In this document: positions 1 through 8,856 of the stretch, in pieces
How positions within the stretch are numbered: position 1 is the first letter of the stretch
How the letters are laid out: the number at the start of each line of letters is the position of its first letter
Origin: BRH-c32 sp041674625
Lineage (GTDB): Bacteria > Bacteroidota > Ignavibacteria > Ignavibacteriales > Melioribacteraceae
Assembly (NCBI GenBank): GCA_041674625.1
Contig: JBAYVI010000056.1
Location: 1-18,540 of the forward strand
Reading direction: 5' to 3'
Length of the DNA stretch: 18,540 nucleotides
Position numbers and translations under genes: made by a program
Notes under the pieces: generated by a model
What the model saw: the letters and a program-made list of their open reading frames with translations, nothing else
Told to the model about the DNA's origin: nothing
The model's database searches: none

Positions 1-3000
1 GGTACATCTTTTGCTTCTTCTACTTTAAATAATGGTGCAAATATAGATTTTAGTCTTATATTTAATCCTGCACTAATTCGATTTGAAAATCCGGCAGATC
101 TACCAAGACTCTCTTGTTGAAAATTATTCTGCCATGTATAAGAAACGGAATAATTTGTAGTTAGTGAGACAAACTTATTCAAATCCCAAATCGAAGGTAC
201 TTTTGGATTAAGTCTTAAATCAAAATTTTGTCTATAATTAAAATCTTTTCCAAAAACTGCACCGGAAAAGATATCTTTCCATACCTCACTCTCTGATCTT
301 TCCATATCATTTTCTGTCAATAGATATGCCAATGAAGATTGTATATCGAAATTATAGTTAAATCCGACATTTAATAGTCCACCTTCAGTAATCGACCAAG
401 CTAAACCCGCACCTCGACTCGATGTAAAATCTCGCTGAACGTTTGGCTTATCAGGTGAAGTTCTATTAACTATAAAAGACCTTTTCCTTGAAGCAGTAAG
501 ATTTGAGGAAATTGATGTTGGAGCATAAAATATTTTAACATCTTTATAGTCTGTAAAGAAACTAAGTAAATCGCCAATATAAGGTATATCCAAAGGTTTG
601 AAAAAATTATCTCGACTTAAATTTACTGAATAGGAAGCACTTGCATTCCAAGACCATCTAAAATCATTAATTACGGTAGGGTTTCTACTCATCGATTTAT
701 TATAAGTAAAACTAAAAGCTAAGCTATTAAAAGTATCTCTAATTAGCCAAAAATCTGTCGGAATTTTTATTCTAAAATTCTGAACACTCCAAATTTCGGA
801 AACAGAAACAGTTTGGGTTTGTCCTTTAATACTTCTTAATTGCTCCTGAATTATAGCAGGATCAACGTTCTTTTCTATTAAATTTGCTTCAATTTGTTTT
901 TGTGCCTCATCAACTTTTATATCTGTTCCGGGCATATAAAGAGGATTTGTAGTTGATTCATTCCTCGAATAGGTAACTTTAAAATTACTACCTGATAGAT
1001 TTAGTGGAATCAATTTAAGAACGTCAAGATCAGCAGAAACTCCCCAGTTTCTTCTATCATCCCTCGTTCCAAACCTTTCAGCCAATTTATGGAAGTAAGG
1101 ATTTGTCTGACTAATATTAAAATTGACTTTTAATAAATCGGCTAATTGAAATGAAGTTGATGCTGTATAAGCCCAACCGGGAGTAGCATCAGCTCCAATA
1201 ACACGAAGTTCATTAACCCAAACATCGCCTGAAACACGCTCCCCTTTTGAACCTTTGTCCGTTGGATTTATTATACCAATTTGGAAAAACGATATTCTTG
1301 TTAGTGTTGGATTACCTCTAACGCCATAAGTGTGCCCCGGAAGATCAGCCAATGGAACAAGATAAACACCTTTAATTTGAGTACTATCCCTTCTTTGCTT
1401 AATAGCAGTCAATTCAGAAAAAACAAGGCTAACTTCATTCCAATCTGCTTGAACTGGTTGACGATATTCATAGTAGTTAGACGTATCAGAACCGAAACGT
1501 AAGTAAACTTCTGAAGCATAATCTTGCGGATCATTATAATGAGAAATAGACCCTGGTGAATTTCTTAAATCACCATGTATAAATAATTTCATTTCCTGAT
1601 AATTAAAAACATCTAATGGTTTATAAAGATATTTTACAACCTCTCTTTTATCACCATCCTCAAGTTGATTTATTATCAAATTAAGTGATTGCTCGTTTTT
1701 AAGTACTTGTTCATCGGGTTTTGTTCTATCTCTCTCCTGAGTTACACCTGCAGGTAAATAATATTCAGGATTATCTTCGTAGTTTATTACCGATACTGTC
1801 ATTACGGTATCTTCGGCAGTAACTCTTGGTGGAGTAAGAACTTTTTGCCATTGATTACCAACAAGATTCAATTCTGCGAATCTGATATGAACTGGGGAAG
1901 AAGCACCTGATACCCATAGACGAATTGTCTCTACTACAGAAAAACTTGGATCACCAAATTTTTCAACAAAATCTTTCAAAGGGACTTTGAATAAATACCA
2001 ACCGCTTCCCTGATAACCACCACCTTGAATAAATGGGTTGGTTGTTTTACTTGTATCCAATGGAACTTCATATCTGAAATAGCTATTTACTCTATCAAGA
2101 GTAAAGTTTCTATTTAAATCTTCTGAATCGGGAAGCCTGCCAAGATCTGTCGATTTAGCGTTTCCTTCTGTAGCAACTATACGAGAGTAGTCTGCATTAG
2201 CACTAAAGGAAAATGAGTAATTATCAAAACTTGGATCAGGATTAGTAGTAGCATTATAATTTGGTTCTTCGAAATCTCTGAGACCATCAATACCGGTATC
2301 TTCCCCTTCATCGACAAGGTCATTCGAGTTCTTATCCTCGGTATCTAATCTTCCATTTGGGATTACATCTTCATTTATTTGACCAAGATCGATATGGAGC
2401 TTTAAATCTTGAGGGGCTGATATTGTGTACATCCAAAATTCAATAAACTCAATATTTTCTTCCACTAAGTTATTTGCCGTAGAAGAAAGAGGTTTCATCA
2501 TACCAGCCCAGTTTAGGCTTGTCTGATCCAATGTCGGATTCCAGTTATAGTACCCTCTAACATTCGGATTATATATAAAATCTATTGCAGTAATCTGCTG
2601 CTGATCACGGCTTGTCTGTTTTCTATCACCATACAAATTTTGAACCGTAACATCTGAAGGAGTAATATTGAACCAATAAGCATTAGCTTTATAATTCATC
2701 TGTTGTAATTCAGAGAATTTTCCTATCACCGGTAAATTATTAGGAACGCTTATATCTTTCCAAGAGCCATATGCCATTCCCATTGGAATTGTTCTCTTTG
2801 CACCTTCAAAGTCATCAATATAAGCAATACTCTTTCCCGCATCGGAAGTAATAGTACTTTTTTTAGTATTCGGATCAGGATCGATATATGCAAATTCTCC
2901 TTTTAATGCGAAATTAGAAACTGCACTTGTAGAAATTATTTTATCCAATCCCTTTGTTATAAAAGGTAAATCGATACTCGTTTGGAAATCAGCTCCAAAG

Positions 3001-5483
3001 ATTGAGTTGTTTAAAGGCTCTTCTCCAATTCTTACTTTATCACTAAGTGTTTGTTGATTCAAATTAAGGTACGAAAACCCGAGAGATGTTTTTTTGCTAA
3101 ATTGAATATTTCCCCTTAAACCTAAAAGCGTTTTAGAAGCTAATTGGAAAAGATCATTTTGTTCATAAGTAATTTTTAAATCTGCACCTGGAACTAATGC
3201 TTCCCCTTTCCTAATTATAATTTGCCCGATATTATAATCAACGGTATAATCAACACCCTCCGTTAATTGCATTCCATTTAGCAATACTTTAACAGAGTTT
3301 TCAACTACGTTAAACCCAATTGTATAAACTGAAGAAACAGCCGCTGAATATTCACCAGAGATTAAGAATTTATCTTTTGACCGATCTTGCTTAGCAAAAG
3401 TAACAGTTGTATCGTAGACCGCATTATACCTAAGAGAATCAGGTAAATTCTTGGGAAAATCTCTTCCGAATGGCTCTAATAATGGGAATATAACTTCCCC
3501 TGTCGATGGTTTTATAGTTTTGTTTGGAAAAAAATCGAAAGCCCCATCAGGAGTGGTACTTGTTCCACTTTGATCAGTTCTATCAAGTCCGAATGTTTCA
3601 AGAAGCTTTACCCCATTATAATCTGATCTTGGCTCTTGCCCTTCAATTCTATAAAGAAGATCTAACTTAAATCCCTCTTCTTTTACTTCCCGTCCACCCA
3701 CTGGATATATATTTCTCAATTGCAGTACCCAAGCATCTTTAAACTGCGGTTGAAGGTTTGCAGGTTTTACTAATTTGAGAACTATTAGTGCAGATGTATC
3801 GGCAGCTACATCCGCCAGAAACTCCCCGTAATATCGATCATCATCAGGAGAGGTTGTAGGTCCTTCAGTTCTGAATGCCACAGCAACAGCATCTTGATCC
3901 TGGATTTGAGTTCTAAAACTAATATACCCGGTTTCTGCATGATAATCATAATCAACTCCTTGCACCAATAGCACAAAACGTCTTCCAATTTCTTGAATTC
4001 CCGGAATTGATTGAAGCGTACTATCGCGCTGAACATTTAGTAAATCACTTTTTCTTCTTGGCTCTAAATTTATAAAAGCATTACCTTTTCTTTCATTAGG
4101 ATTTACTAAGCCGGTAATAGTTTTCCAAACTTCTATATCTTTAACAAGAACTGAATCGGTAACACGAGGAATTGCACTGCTATAATAATTATTAAAAATT
4201 GCTAAATCTCTATCTGCATACATTTTATGTAAAAAGAAATGGTTAGGTGAATAATCATAAGCATGAATCTCAAATTGCTGTGCTTTAGCGCCACCTGAAA
4301 CAGAGACTTCCTGAATTTCACCTTTCTTCTGTGAAGCCAATGCCGTTAAGCTTAATGGTCCCATTTGGAATTGAGCTTTAACTCCAAAAAGAGCTTCACT
4401 ACCTCCTACTAATGAAGAAGTCTGCAAAGAAACGTTTCCGGCTTCCACACTTTGAACTATTTCATCTTCGTAACCTGTATATTTAATTTTGAGCTGATTT
4501 TCGTATTGAAATGTTCTCTCTGTATTCCAATCTGCATTAATAGTTAGTTTATCGCCAATAGTACCATTAAGATTAATTTGAACCTGCTGTTTGAAATCTG
4601 GTTCATTCCTTGTATTACCAAGTGCAGAGGTAGTAATTCCTTCAGTTGTTTCATTACGCCATGCACCATGAATATCAACGGCACCATTAATCTTTAAGCT
4701 TATTTTTGGGGGTCCGAAAATAGATAAAAACGATGTACTTGGTAAAGGTATTTCTATATTCGTTATATCTGTAATCAACTGGCTAAGGTCTTTGGTTCCC
4801 TTTTTTAATTCGTATTTATAACCAATCTGATCCCATACATCCTTACTAATCGCTTCTAATCGAAGATCTATATATTCATCTAATGGCATCTCCAAATAAG
4901 GACGGGTTTCTTTTCCGGCAATCATATCTGTAATCGTAACTTTAGTACCAGTTGAATCTAATTTTACTACTCTTGTTGAATTAGTAGCCGAAGGATATGC
5001 GAATAATGATAATTTTCTATTCTGTCTAAATTGAGTATATGCTTTATCTTCTCTTTCATACTTGAAATTTTTTATTCTTGCGGTAGAGTCTTGTGATAAA
5101 GAATCAATCCTTTTAAGAGAATCAATTTTAAACTGACTCATTAATGAATCTGCAGCAAGTTTTTTAGTTGTATCGGCGATGACATCAAAAAGATCAATAT
5201 CTTTTTTTGTAGTTTCTGTTTTTATTAAATCTTTTTCATTATTGGGAGATATTTTATTAGATGAAAAATTTTGTTCTGGAAGATTATTGTTAATAACTGA
5301 CAATAATTCAAAACAGTTATCAAATAAAAGTAAATTATTAGATTGAGTAGTATGCTGCCCTGAAAACCCAAGTGATATGGCTATATACAAAATAGAAATT
5401 GGAACAAAGAAAAGTTTTAGTCCCAGCTTTAAGATATTTCTGACAGAATTGTGGATATTATACCTATGATATATATTAAACAT
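1..5483 (-). CDS. sprA: SprA, outer-membrane translocon of the type IX secretion system (3' end cut off by window edge)
   Basis: SprA is the very large outer-membrane barrel through which T9SS cargo leaves the periplasm. About 1827 codons are visible and the frame is still open at base 1. SprA proteins usually exceed 2000 residues, so the C-terminal barrel end lies outside the window. The N-terminus has basic residues, then a hydrophobic stretch (LFFVPISILYIAISLGF), consistent with a signal peptide. I translated family-typical blocks: ADWNTERTFQYENQLKIKYT then GYEDEIVQSVEAGNVSL (about residues 308-355), YIDDFEGAK (about 880-890), an Asp-rich loop near 1050-1070, and VSGDVWVNELRV (about 1410). 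These blocks span the gene in one frame; I saw no frameshift. The ATG at 5481-5483 directly follows an in-frame TAG, so no upstream in-frame start is possible. The nearest Shine-Dalgarno-like GGAGGG is 30 bases away. The 115-base gap from the phosphatase gene holds a promoter-like sequence. Confidence 0.93.
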   Translation of the reverse strand, partial: MFNIYHRYNIHNSVRNILKLGLKLFFVPISILYIAISLGFSGQHTTQSNNLLLFDNCFELLSVINNNLPEQNFSSNKISPNNEKDLIKTETTKKDIDLFDVIADTTKKLAADSLMSQFKIDSLKRIDSLSQDSTARIKNFKYEREDKAYTQFRQNRKLSLFAYPSATNSTRVVKLDSTGTKVTITDMIAGKETRPYLEMPLDEYIDLRLEAISKDVWDQIGYKYELKKGTKDLSQLITDITNIEIPLPSTSFLSIFGPPKISLKINGAVDIHGAWRNETTEGITTSALGNTRNEPDFKQQVQINLNGTIGDKLTINADWNTERTFQYENQLKIKYTGYEDEIVQSVEAGNVSLQTSSLVGGSEALFGVKAQFQMGPLSLTALASQKKGEIQEVSVSGGAKAQQFEIHAYDYSPNHFFLHKMYADRDLAIFNNYYSSAIPRVTDSVLVKDIEVWKTITGLVNPNERKGNAFINLEPRRKSDLLNVQRDSTLQSIPGIQEIGRRFVLLVQGVDYDYHAETGYISFRTQIQDQDAVAVAFRTEGPTTSPDDDRYYGEFLADVAADTSALIVLKLVKPANLQPQFKDAWVLQLRNIYPVGGREVKEEGFKLDLLYRIEGQEPRSDYNGVKLLETFGLDRTDQSGTSTTPDGAFDFFPNKTIKPSTGEVIFPLLEPFGRDFPKNLPDSLRYNAVYDTTVTFAKQDRSKDKFLISGEYSAAVSSVYTIGFNVVENSVKVLLNGMQLTEGVDYTVDYNIGQIIIRKGEALVPGADLKITYEQNDLFQLASKTLLGLRGNIQFSKKTSLGFSYLNLNQQTLSDKVRIGEEPLNNSIFGADFQTSIDLPFITKGLDKIISTSAVSNFALKGEFAYIDPDPNTKKSTITSDAGKSIAYIDDFEGAKRTIPMGMAYGSWKDISVPNNLPVIGKFSELQQMNYKANAYWFNITPSDVTVQNLYGDRKQTSRDQQQITAIDFIYNPNVRGYYNWNPTLDQTSLNWAGMMKPLSSTANNLVEENIEFIEFWMYTISAPQDLKLHIDLGQINEDVIPNGRLDTEDKNSNDLVDEGEDTGIDGLRDFEEPNYNATTNPDPSFDNYSFSFSANADYSRIVATEGNAKSTDLGRLPDSEDLNRNFTLDRVNSYFRYEVPLDTSKTTNPFIQGGGYQGSGWYLFKVPLKDFVEKFGDPSFSVVETIRLWVSGASSPVHIRFAELNLVGNQWQKVLTPPRVTAEDTVMTVSVINYEDNPEYYLPAGVTQERDRTKPDEQVLKNEQSLNLIINQLEDGDKREVVKYLYKPLDVFNYQEMKLFIHGDLRNSPGSISHYNDPQDYASEVYLRFGSDTSNYYEYRQPVQADWNEVSLVFSELTAIKQRRDSTQIKGVYLVPLADLPGHTYGVRGNPTLTRISFFQIGIINPTDKGSKGERVSGDVWVNELRVIGADATPGWAYTASTSFQLADLLKVNFNISQTNPYFHKLAERFGTRDDRRNWGVSADLDVLKLIPLNLSGSNFKVTYSRNESTTNPLYMPGTDIKVDEAQKQIEANLIEKNVDPAIIQEQLRSIKGQTQTVSVSEIWSVQNFRIKIPTDFWLIRDTFNSLAFSFTYNKSMSRNPTVINDFRWSWNASASYSVNLSRDNFFKPLDIPYIGDLLSFFTDYKDVKIFYAPTSISSNLTASRKRSFIVNRTSPDKPNVQRDFTSSRGAGLAWSITEGGLLNVGFNYNFDIQSSLAYLLTENDMERSESEVWKDIFSGAVFGKDFNYRQNFDLRLNPKVPSIWDLNKFVSLTTNYSVSYTWQNNFQQESLGRSAGFSNRISAGLNIRLKSIFAPLFKVEEAKDV

Positions 5484-5513
5484 CTAAATTAATAGTAAAG
5501 TTTGACTTATAAT

Positions 5514-5519
5514 CCCTCC
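5514..5519 (-). promoter_or_regulatory. GGAGGG Shine-Dalgarno-like site unusually far (30 nt) from the sprA ATG
   Basis: The minus strand reads GGAGGG here, the best ribosome-binding match in the sprA leader, but 30 bases separate it from the ATG. An in-frame TAG sits immediately before that ATG. Either the motif is not used for sprA, leader folding brings it closer, or it serves a tiny leader frame. The motif is seen; its use is unknown. Confidence 0.3.
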
Positions 5520-5539
5520 GATTTTTTTTATATATGAAA

Positions 5540-5567
5540 AATATAGTAAAATCATACTCATTTGCAA
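5540..5567 (-). promoter_or_regulatory. Candidate promoter of sprA
   Basis: On the minus strand TTGCAA (5562-5567) and TATATT (5540-5545) are 16 bases apart, close to -35/-10 spacing. TATATTTT also resembles the Bacteroidota TAnnTTTG box. Transcription would begin near 5533, giving a leader of about 50 bases. It lies in the 115-base gap between the phosphatase stop and sprA. AT-rich DNA makes chance matches likely. Confidence 0.4.
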
Positions 5568-5598
5568 TTCCTTTTTGAGGGAAAAATTTATCCATTGA

Positions 5599-6288
5599 TT
5601 ATATGATATCTTTTATTTGAGTTTTCTCTTCGATCGATTCAATGAATTGATTTTTGTGAACAATAATTGCACTTAGAACATTTCCAACACAAGCACCAGT
5701 ATCAATATACCACGAATTAGACTCTTCTACCACTGTAATTTGTGATTGTTTCGTATGACCAACAACTTGAAGCTTTCCCAAATCTAAAAGTGGATCTCGA
5801 TTCCATAAAATACCTTTATCATTCCTCAAATCGTCAATAATCAATGGTTCTAAAGCAGATAGATTATTTTTGTAGTTCGGATCAAGGAATTTTCTATAAG
5901 ATTTAGAAACACCTGCGTGAGATATAAAACAATCATCTAAATCCATAAAAAGAGGTGCTTTACTAATCAGGTCAATATGAGAAAAAATATCGTTTTCATA
6001 ATGCTCATACGATTCTAATGTTGATTCACTTCCATTAAAAAGCCATGAACGAGCAAATACACTCGAAGGTTCTTTAAAAAAATGATAAAACATATAATCA
6101 TGATTGCCGGGTGTAAACTTAATATTATTTTCAATAATAAAATTGATTACATCACGTGAATGATTTCCTCTATCAACCATATCCCCAACCGTAATAACTT
6201 TTATCCGAGGATATTTTTTTACTATTTTTTTGTAAAGTTCTACAAGAGTATAGTAACAACCGTGTATATCACCAATAACAGCAACCAT
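5599..6288 (-). CDS. PPP-family metallophosphoesterase (PrpA/ApaH-like serine/threonine phosphatase)
   Basis: This 229-residue cytoplasmic protein has the full dinuclear-metal phosphoesterase motif set: GDIHG (6-10; D7, H9), GDMVDRG (35-41; D36), GNHD (61-64), SHAGV (123-127; H124) and VVGHT (175-179; H178). The length and motif pattern fit small bacterial PPP phosphatases such as PrpA/PrpB, and related diadenosine tetraphosphate hydrolases (ApaH-like). The sequence does not tell which substrate, phosphoprotein or dinucleotide, is used. The ATG starts directly on the MVAVIGDIHG core, so it is probably correct, although no Shine-Dalgarno sequence is visible. It begins 2 bases after the CoA-transferase stop, so translation is probably coupled and the two share a transcript. 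There is no signal peptide and no added regulatory domain. Confidence 0.85.
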   Translation of the reverse strand: MVAVIGDIHGCYYTLVELYKKIVKKYPRIKVITVGDMVDRGNHSRDVINFIIENNIKFTPGNHDYMFYHFFKEPSSVFARSWLFNGSESTLESYEHYENDIFSHIDLISKAPLFMDLDDCFISHAGVSKSYRKFLDPNYKNNLSALEPLIIDDLRNDKGILWNRDPLLDLGKLQVVGHTKQSQITVVEESNSWYIDTGACVGNVLSAIIVHKNQFIESIEEKTQIKDII

Positions 6289-6290
6289 AA

Positions 6291-7649
6291 TTAAATATAG
6301 AAAACCTTTTTAGCATATTCAGTTAATTCATCCCTAAAAATTGGATGTGCAATTTGTATTAATTGTCTTACTCTCTCCTGAATAGTTCTTCCAAAAAGAT
6401 TTGCAATACCATATTCAGTTACAACATAATGAACATCTCCGCGGGAAGTTACAACCCCGGCACCAGGTTTTAACATCGAAACAATTCGAGAGTATTTCAT
6501 ATCCTTAGTAGCAGAAGGAAGTGCTATAATTGGTTTACCTCCATCTGAATGCGAAGCACCTCTAATAAAATCAACCTGCCCACCTATGCCACTATAAAAA
6601 CGTGTTCCAATTGAATCCGAACAAACCTGACCTGTTAAATCAACTTCAATTGATGAATTGATTGCAATCATTTTGTTATTCTTTGATATAACAAACGGAT
6701 CGTTAATATATTCCTGTGGGTGAAATTCAATAACAGGGTTATTATGAATGAAATCATAAGAACGTTTCGTCCCTAAACAGAATCCGGCAATAATTTTACC
6801 CGGATGCAAAGTTTTTTGCTCACCATTAATTACTCCGTTTTCTACTAATTCAACAATTCCATCAGAAAACATTTCAGTATGAATTCCAAGATCTTTTTTA
6901 TTTTTCAAATATTTTAATACTGAATCCGGAATTGCCCCAATACCCATTTGAAGAGTAGAACCATCTTCAATTAAGGAAGCAACATTTTCGCCTATTTTAT
7001 CATAAATTGCTAAAGTCTCAGGCGAAGTATCAGGGTCTACTTGAGGTAATTCCAATAATGGAGTATGAGATTCTACAAATAAGTCAACCTTATTAACATG
7101 AATAAAACTATTACCAAGTCCGCGTGGCATATTTTTATTGACTTGAGCAATTACGAATTTAGCTTTTTCTGTTGGTGTTTTGATATTTCCAACATCAATA
7201 CCATAACTGCAAAAGCCATGTTCATCAGGTGGAGATACATGAATAAGGGCAACATCGGCTTGAATAACACCCTTCTTAAATAGCAAAGTTACTTCTGAAA
7301 GGAATATTGGAATAAACTCAGCTCGTCCTTCATTAACAGCTCCGCGTGCATTACCGCCTATAAAAAATGCCTTATGCTGGAAATGTTTTTCCATTCCCGG
7401 TTTCAGATAAGGAAGATCGCCCACAATTAAAATATGATAAATTTCTACATCCTCTAATTCATCTTTTCTTCTGACCATAGCATTAATTAAATCAAATGGA
7501 GCTGCACATCCAGGCTGAATAACCAATTTGTCCTTAGATTTTATAACTCTAACTGCTTCATCGGCAGTAACTAATTTAGAATTATATTTTGCTACCCATG
7601 GTGCATTATTATTTAATGTAGATTTTGTTGCTTCGATTGTCATAACCAT
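6291..7649 (-). CDS. Acetyl-CoA hydrolase/transferase family protein (4-hydroxybutyrate/butyrate:acetate CoA-transferase type)
   Basis: This 452-residue protein matches the Cat/AbfT-type family I CoA-transferases, which move CoA between carboxylic acids through a glutamyl-CoA intermediate. Visible motifs are the N-terminal IQPGCAAPFDLINAM (44-58), the mid-region HVSPPDEHGFCSYG (137-150), GIGAIP (236-241), the catalytic glutamate in HTEMFSDG (E259), and the glycine-rich GIGGQVDFIRGA near residue 360. Length is normal and all key positions are present. Acetate is a common partner, but the acyl substrate cannot be read from sequence. Two in-frame ATGs (7647-7649 and 7641-7643) compete as start; AGAG is better placed for the second, giving MTIEATKS. 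The gene begins 11 bases after the ald stop and ends 2 bases before the phosphatase. With ald it suggests turnover of amino acids or pyruvate to organic acids; this is inference. Confidence 0.87.
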   Translation of the reverse strand: MVMTIEATKSTLNNNAPWVAKYNSKLVTADEAVRVIKSKDKLVIQPGCAAPFDLINAMVRRKDELEDVEIYHILIVGDLPYLKPGMEKHFQHKAFFIGGNARGAVNEGRAEFIPIFLSEVTLLFKKGVIQADVALIHVSPPDEHGFCSYGIDVGNIKTPTEKAKFVIAQVNKNMPRGLGNSFIHVNKVDLFVESHTPLLELPQVDPDTSPETLAIYDKIGENVASLIEDGSTLQMGIGAIPDSVLKYLKNKKDLGIHTEMFSDGIVELVENGVINGEQKTLHPGKIIAGFCLGTKRSYDFIHNNPVIEFHPQEYINDPFVISKNNKMIAINSSIEVDLTGQVCSDSIGTRFYSGIGGQVDFIRGASHSDGGKPIIALPSATKDMKYSRIVSMLKPGAGVVTSRGDVHYVVTEYGIANLFGRTIQERVRQLIQIAHPIFRDELTEYAKKVFYI

Positions 7650-7660
7650 CTCTAAAATTT

Positions 7661-8782
7661 TTAATTTTTTGAAAAAATATGCAGCCGTCTATATTCAATC
7701 TTAAACTCTTCGGCTATAATTTCATTTGTACAATATCCATTATAAGAACATACACCTTTTGCTAATCCTGTATCTCCAATAAGTGCATTAGATAATCCAT
7801 TATTTGCAATTTCTAATATATACTCTATCGAAGCATTATTAAGCCCATAACTTGCTGAACGTGCAACAATTGCAGGCATATTAGGGACACAATAATGAAT
7901 AACATCATGCTCAATAAAAGTCGGTTCTGAAATTGTTGTGGGTCGGCTTGTTTCTACACAACCACCTTGATCTATTGAAACATCTACAATTACAGCACCT
8001 TTTTTCATCGATTTAACCATTGTTTCTGTAATGATACTTGGTACTTTTTCTGATTTAATCTGAACAGCAGCAATTAATAAATCTGCAAAAGAGGCACCAC
8101 GTGCAATTGTAAACGGATTAGCAGAAACTGTAGTAATATTTTTAGATATTTCAGATTGAATGCGTCTTAATCTTCTCAAATCTTTATCAAGTACTATAAC
8201 ATGAGCGCCTCTTGCATGTGCTGCTCGAGCTGCATTGTAACCAACGACACCAGCACCAAGAATTACAACAGCCGCTGGCGCTACGCCAGAGATACCACCC
8301 ATTACAATACCTCTACCGACTTGATTATCGCTTCCAAGATATCTTTCCCCTACTTGAACTGCTAATTGTCCTGCTATTTCACTCATAGATTCAAGTACAG
8401 GAAATTGCCCATCTTTTTCAATTAATTCATAAGCTATAGCAGTTACTTTCTTTTTCATCATCTTTTCTAAAACATTTTTTTTATTTAATGCAAGATGGAG
8501 GAATGAGAAAGTAATTTGATCATCTTGAAGAAGATCAGCTTCCTCCTCTGTATAAGGAGCAATTTTTACAATCATTTCCGATCTCTGAAAAACCTCTTCG
8601 GTTGTATAAACAATATTTGCACCATTTTTAGAATATTCTTCATCGGAACAATGGCTTCCTATACCTGCCCCGGATTGAACAAATACTGTATGACCTGCTC
8701 TAATAAGAGAATCTACACCTGCAGGTGCTAAAGCAACTCTTTTCTCTTCGAGCTGTGTTTCTTTTGGGATTCCTATTCTCAT
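7661..8782 (-). CDS. ald: Alanine dehydrogenase
   Basis: The enzyme interconverts L-alanine plus NAD+ with pyruvate, ammonia and NADH in the cytoplasm. The 373-residue protein is the usual length and begins with MRIGIPKETQLEEKRVALAP, the AlaDh/PNT N-terminal signature with substrate-binding R15. Further key residues are K73 in VKIAPY, the catalytic H96 in FLHLALNKK, the NAD-binding Rossmann loop GAGVVGYNAARAA (176-188) followed by acidic D199 and D201, catalytic D271 in SIDQGGC, and VPNMPAIVARSASYGLNNA (299-317). PntA transhydrogenase shares this fold but is longer, so alanine dehydrogenase is the better call. The ATG at 8780-8782 has no clear Shine-Dalgarno sequence and abuts a 15-base palindrome. 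The gap from the upstream gene is 74 bases, the largest since the plug leader, and contains a promoter-like pair, so ald may head a separate transcript with the next two genes. Confidence 0.94.
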   Translation of the reverse strand: MRIGIPKETQLEEKRVALAPAGVDSLIRAGHTVFVQSGAGIGSHCSDEEYSKNGANIVYTTEEVFQRSEMIVKIAPYTEEEADLLQDDQITFSFLHLALNKKNVLEKMMKKKVTAIAYELIEKDGQFPVLESMSEIAGQLAVQVGERYLGSDNQVGRGIVMGGISGVAPAAVVILGAGVVGYNAARAAHARGAHVIVLDKDLRRLRRIQSEISKNITTVSANPFTIARGASFADLLIAAVQIKSEKVPSIITETMVKSMKKGAVIVDVSIDQGGCVETSRPTTISEPTFIEHDVIHYCVPNMPAIVARSASYGLNNASIEYILEIANNGLSNALIGDTGLAKGVCSYNGYCTNEIIAEEFKIEYRRLHIFSKN

Positions 8783-8797
8783 AATTAAGTCTTAATT
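8783..8797 (-). promoter_or_regulatory. 15-base palindrome touching the ald start codon
   Basis: AATTAAG and CTTAATT form perfect 7-base arms around one central base, ending directly before the ald ATG. It could be an operator or a small hairpin over the ribosome-entry site. Both arms are AT-rich, so a chance palindrome is quite possible. Confidence 0.25.
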
Positions 8798-8824
8798 TTT
8801 TAAAGAAAAATAATTATTAACAAC

Positions 8825-8854
8825 AATATATCCAATTCTTTTTTAACTATACAA
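8825..8854 (-). promoter_or_regulatory. Candidate promoter for ald and the two genes after it
   Basis: On the minus strand TTGTAT (8849-8854) and TATATT (8825-8830) are separated by 18 bases, just after the stop of the Spm-like gene. The expected start point leaves a leader of about 35 bases. The position is sensible, but the DNA is AT-rich and the match is only moderate. Confidence 0.33.
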
Positions 8855-8856
8855 AC

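Noticed and set aside
3806..4036. Minus-strand open frame of 76 codons
   Set aside because: It is an out-of-frame reading inside sprA, whose main frame is intact here and gives family-typical sequence.
5581..5598. Imperfect palindrome after the phosphatase stop as a terminator
   Set aside because: The arms (GGATAAA and TTTTTCC) have an internal mismatch and no loop, and no T-run follows.
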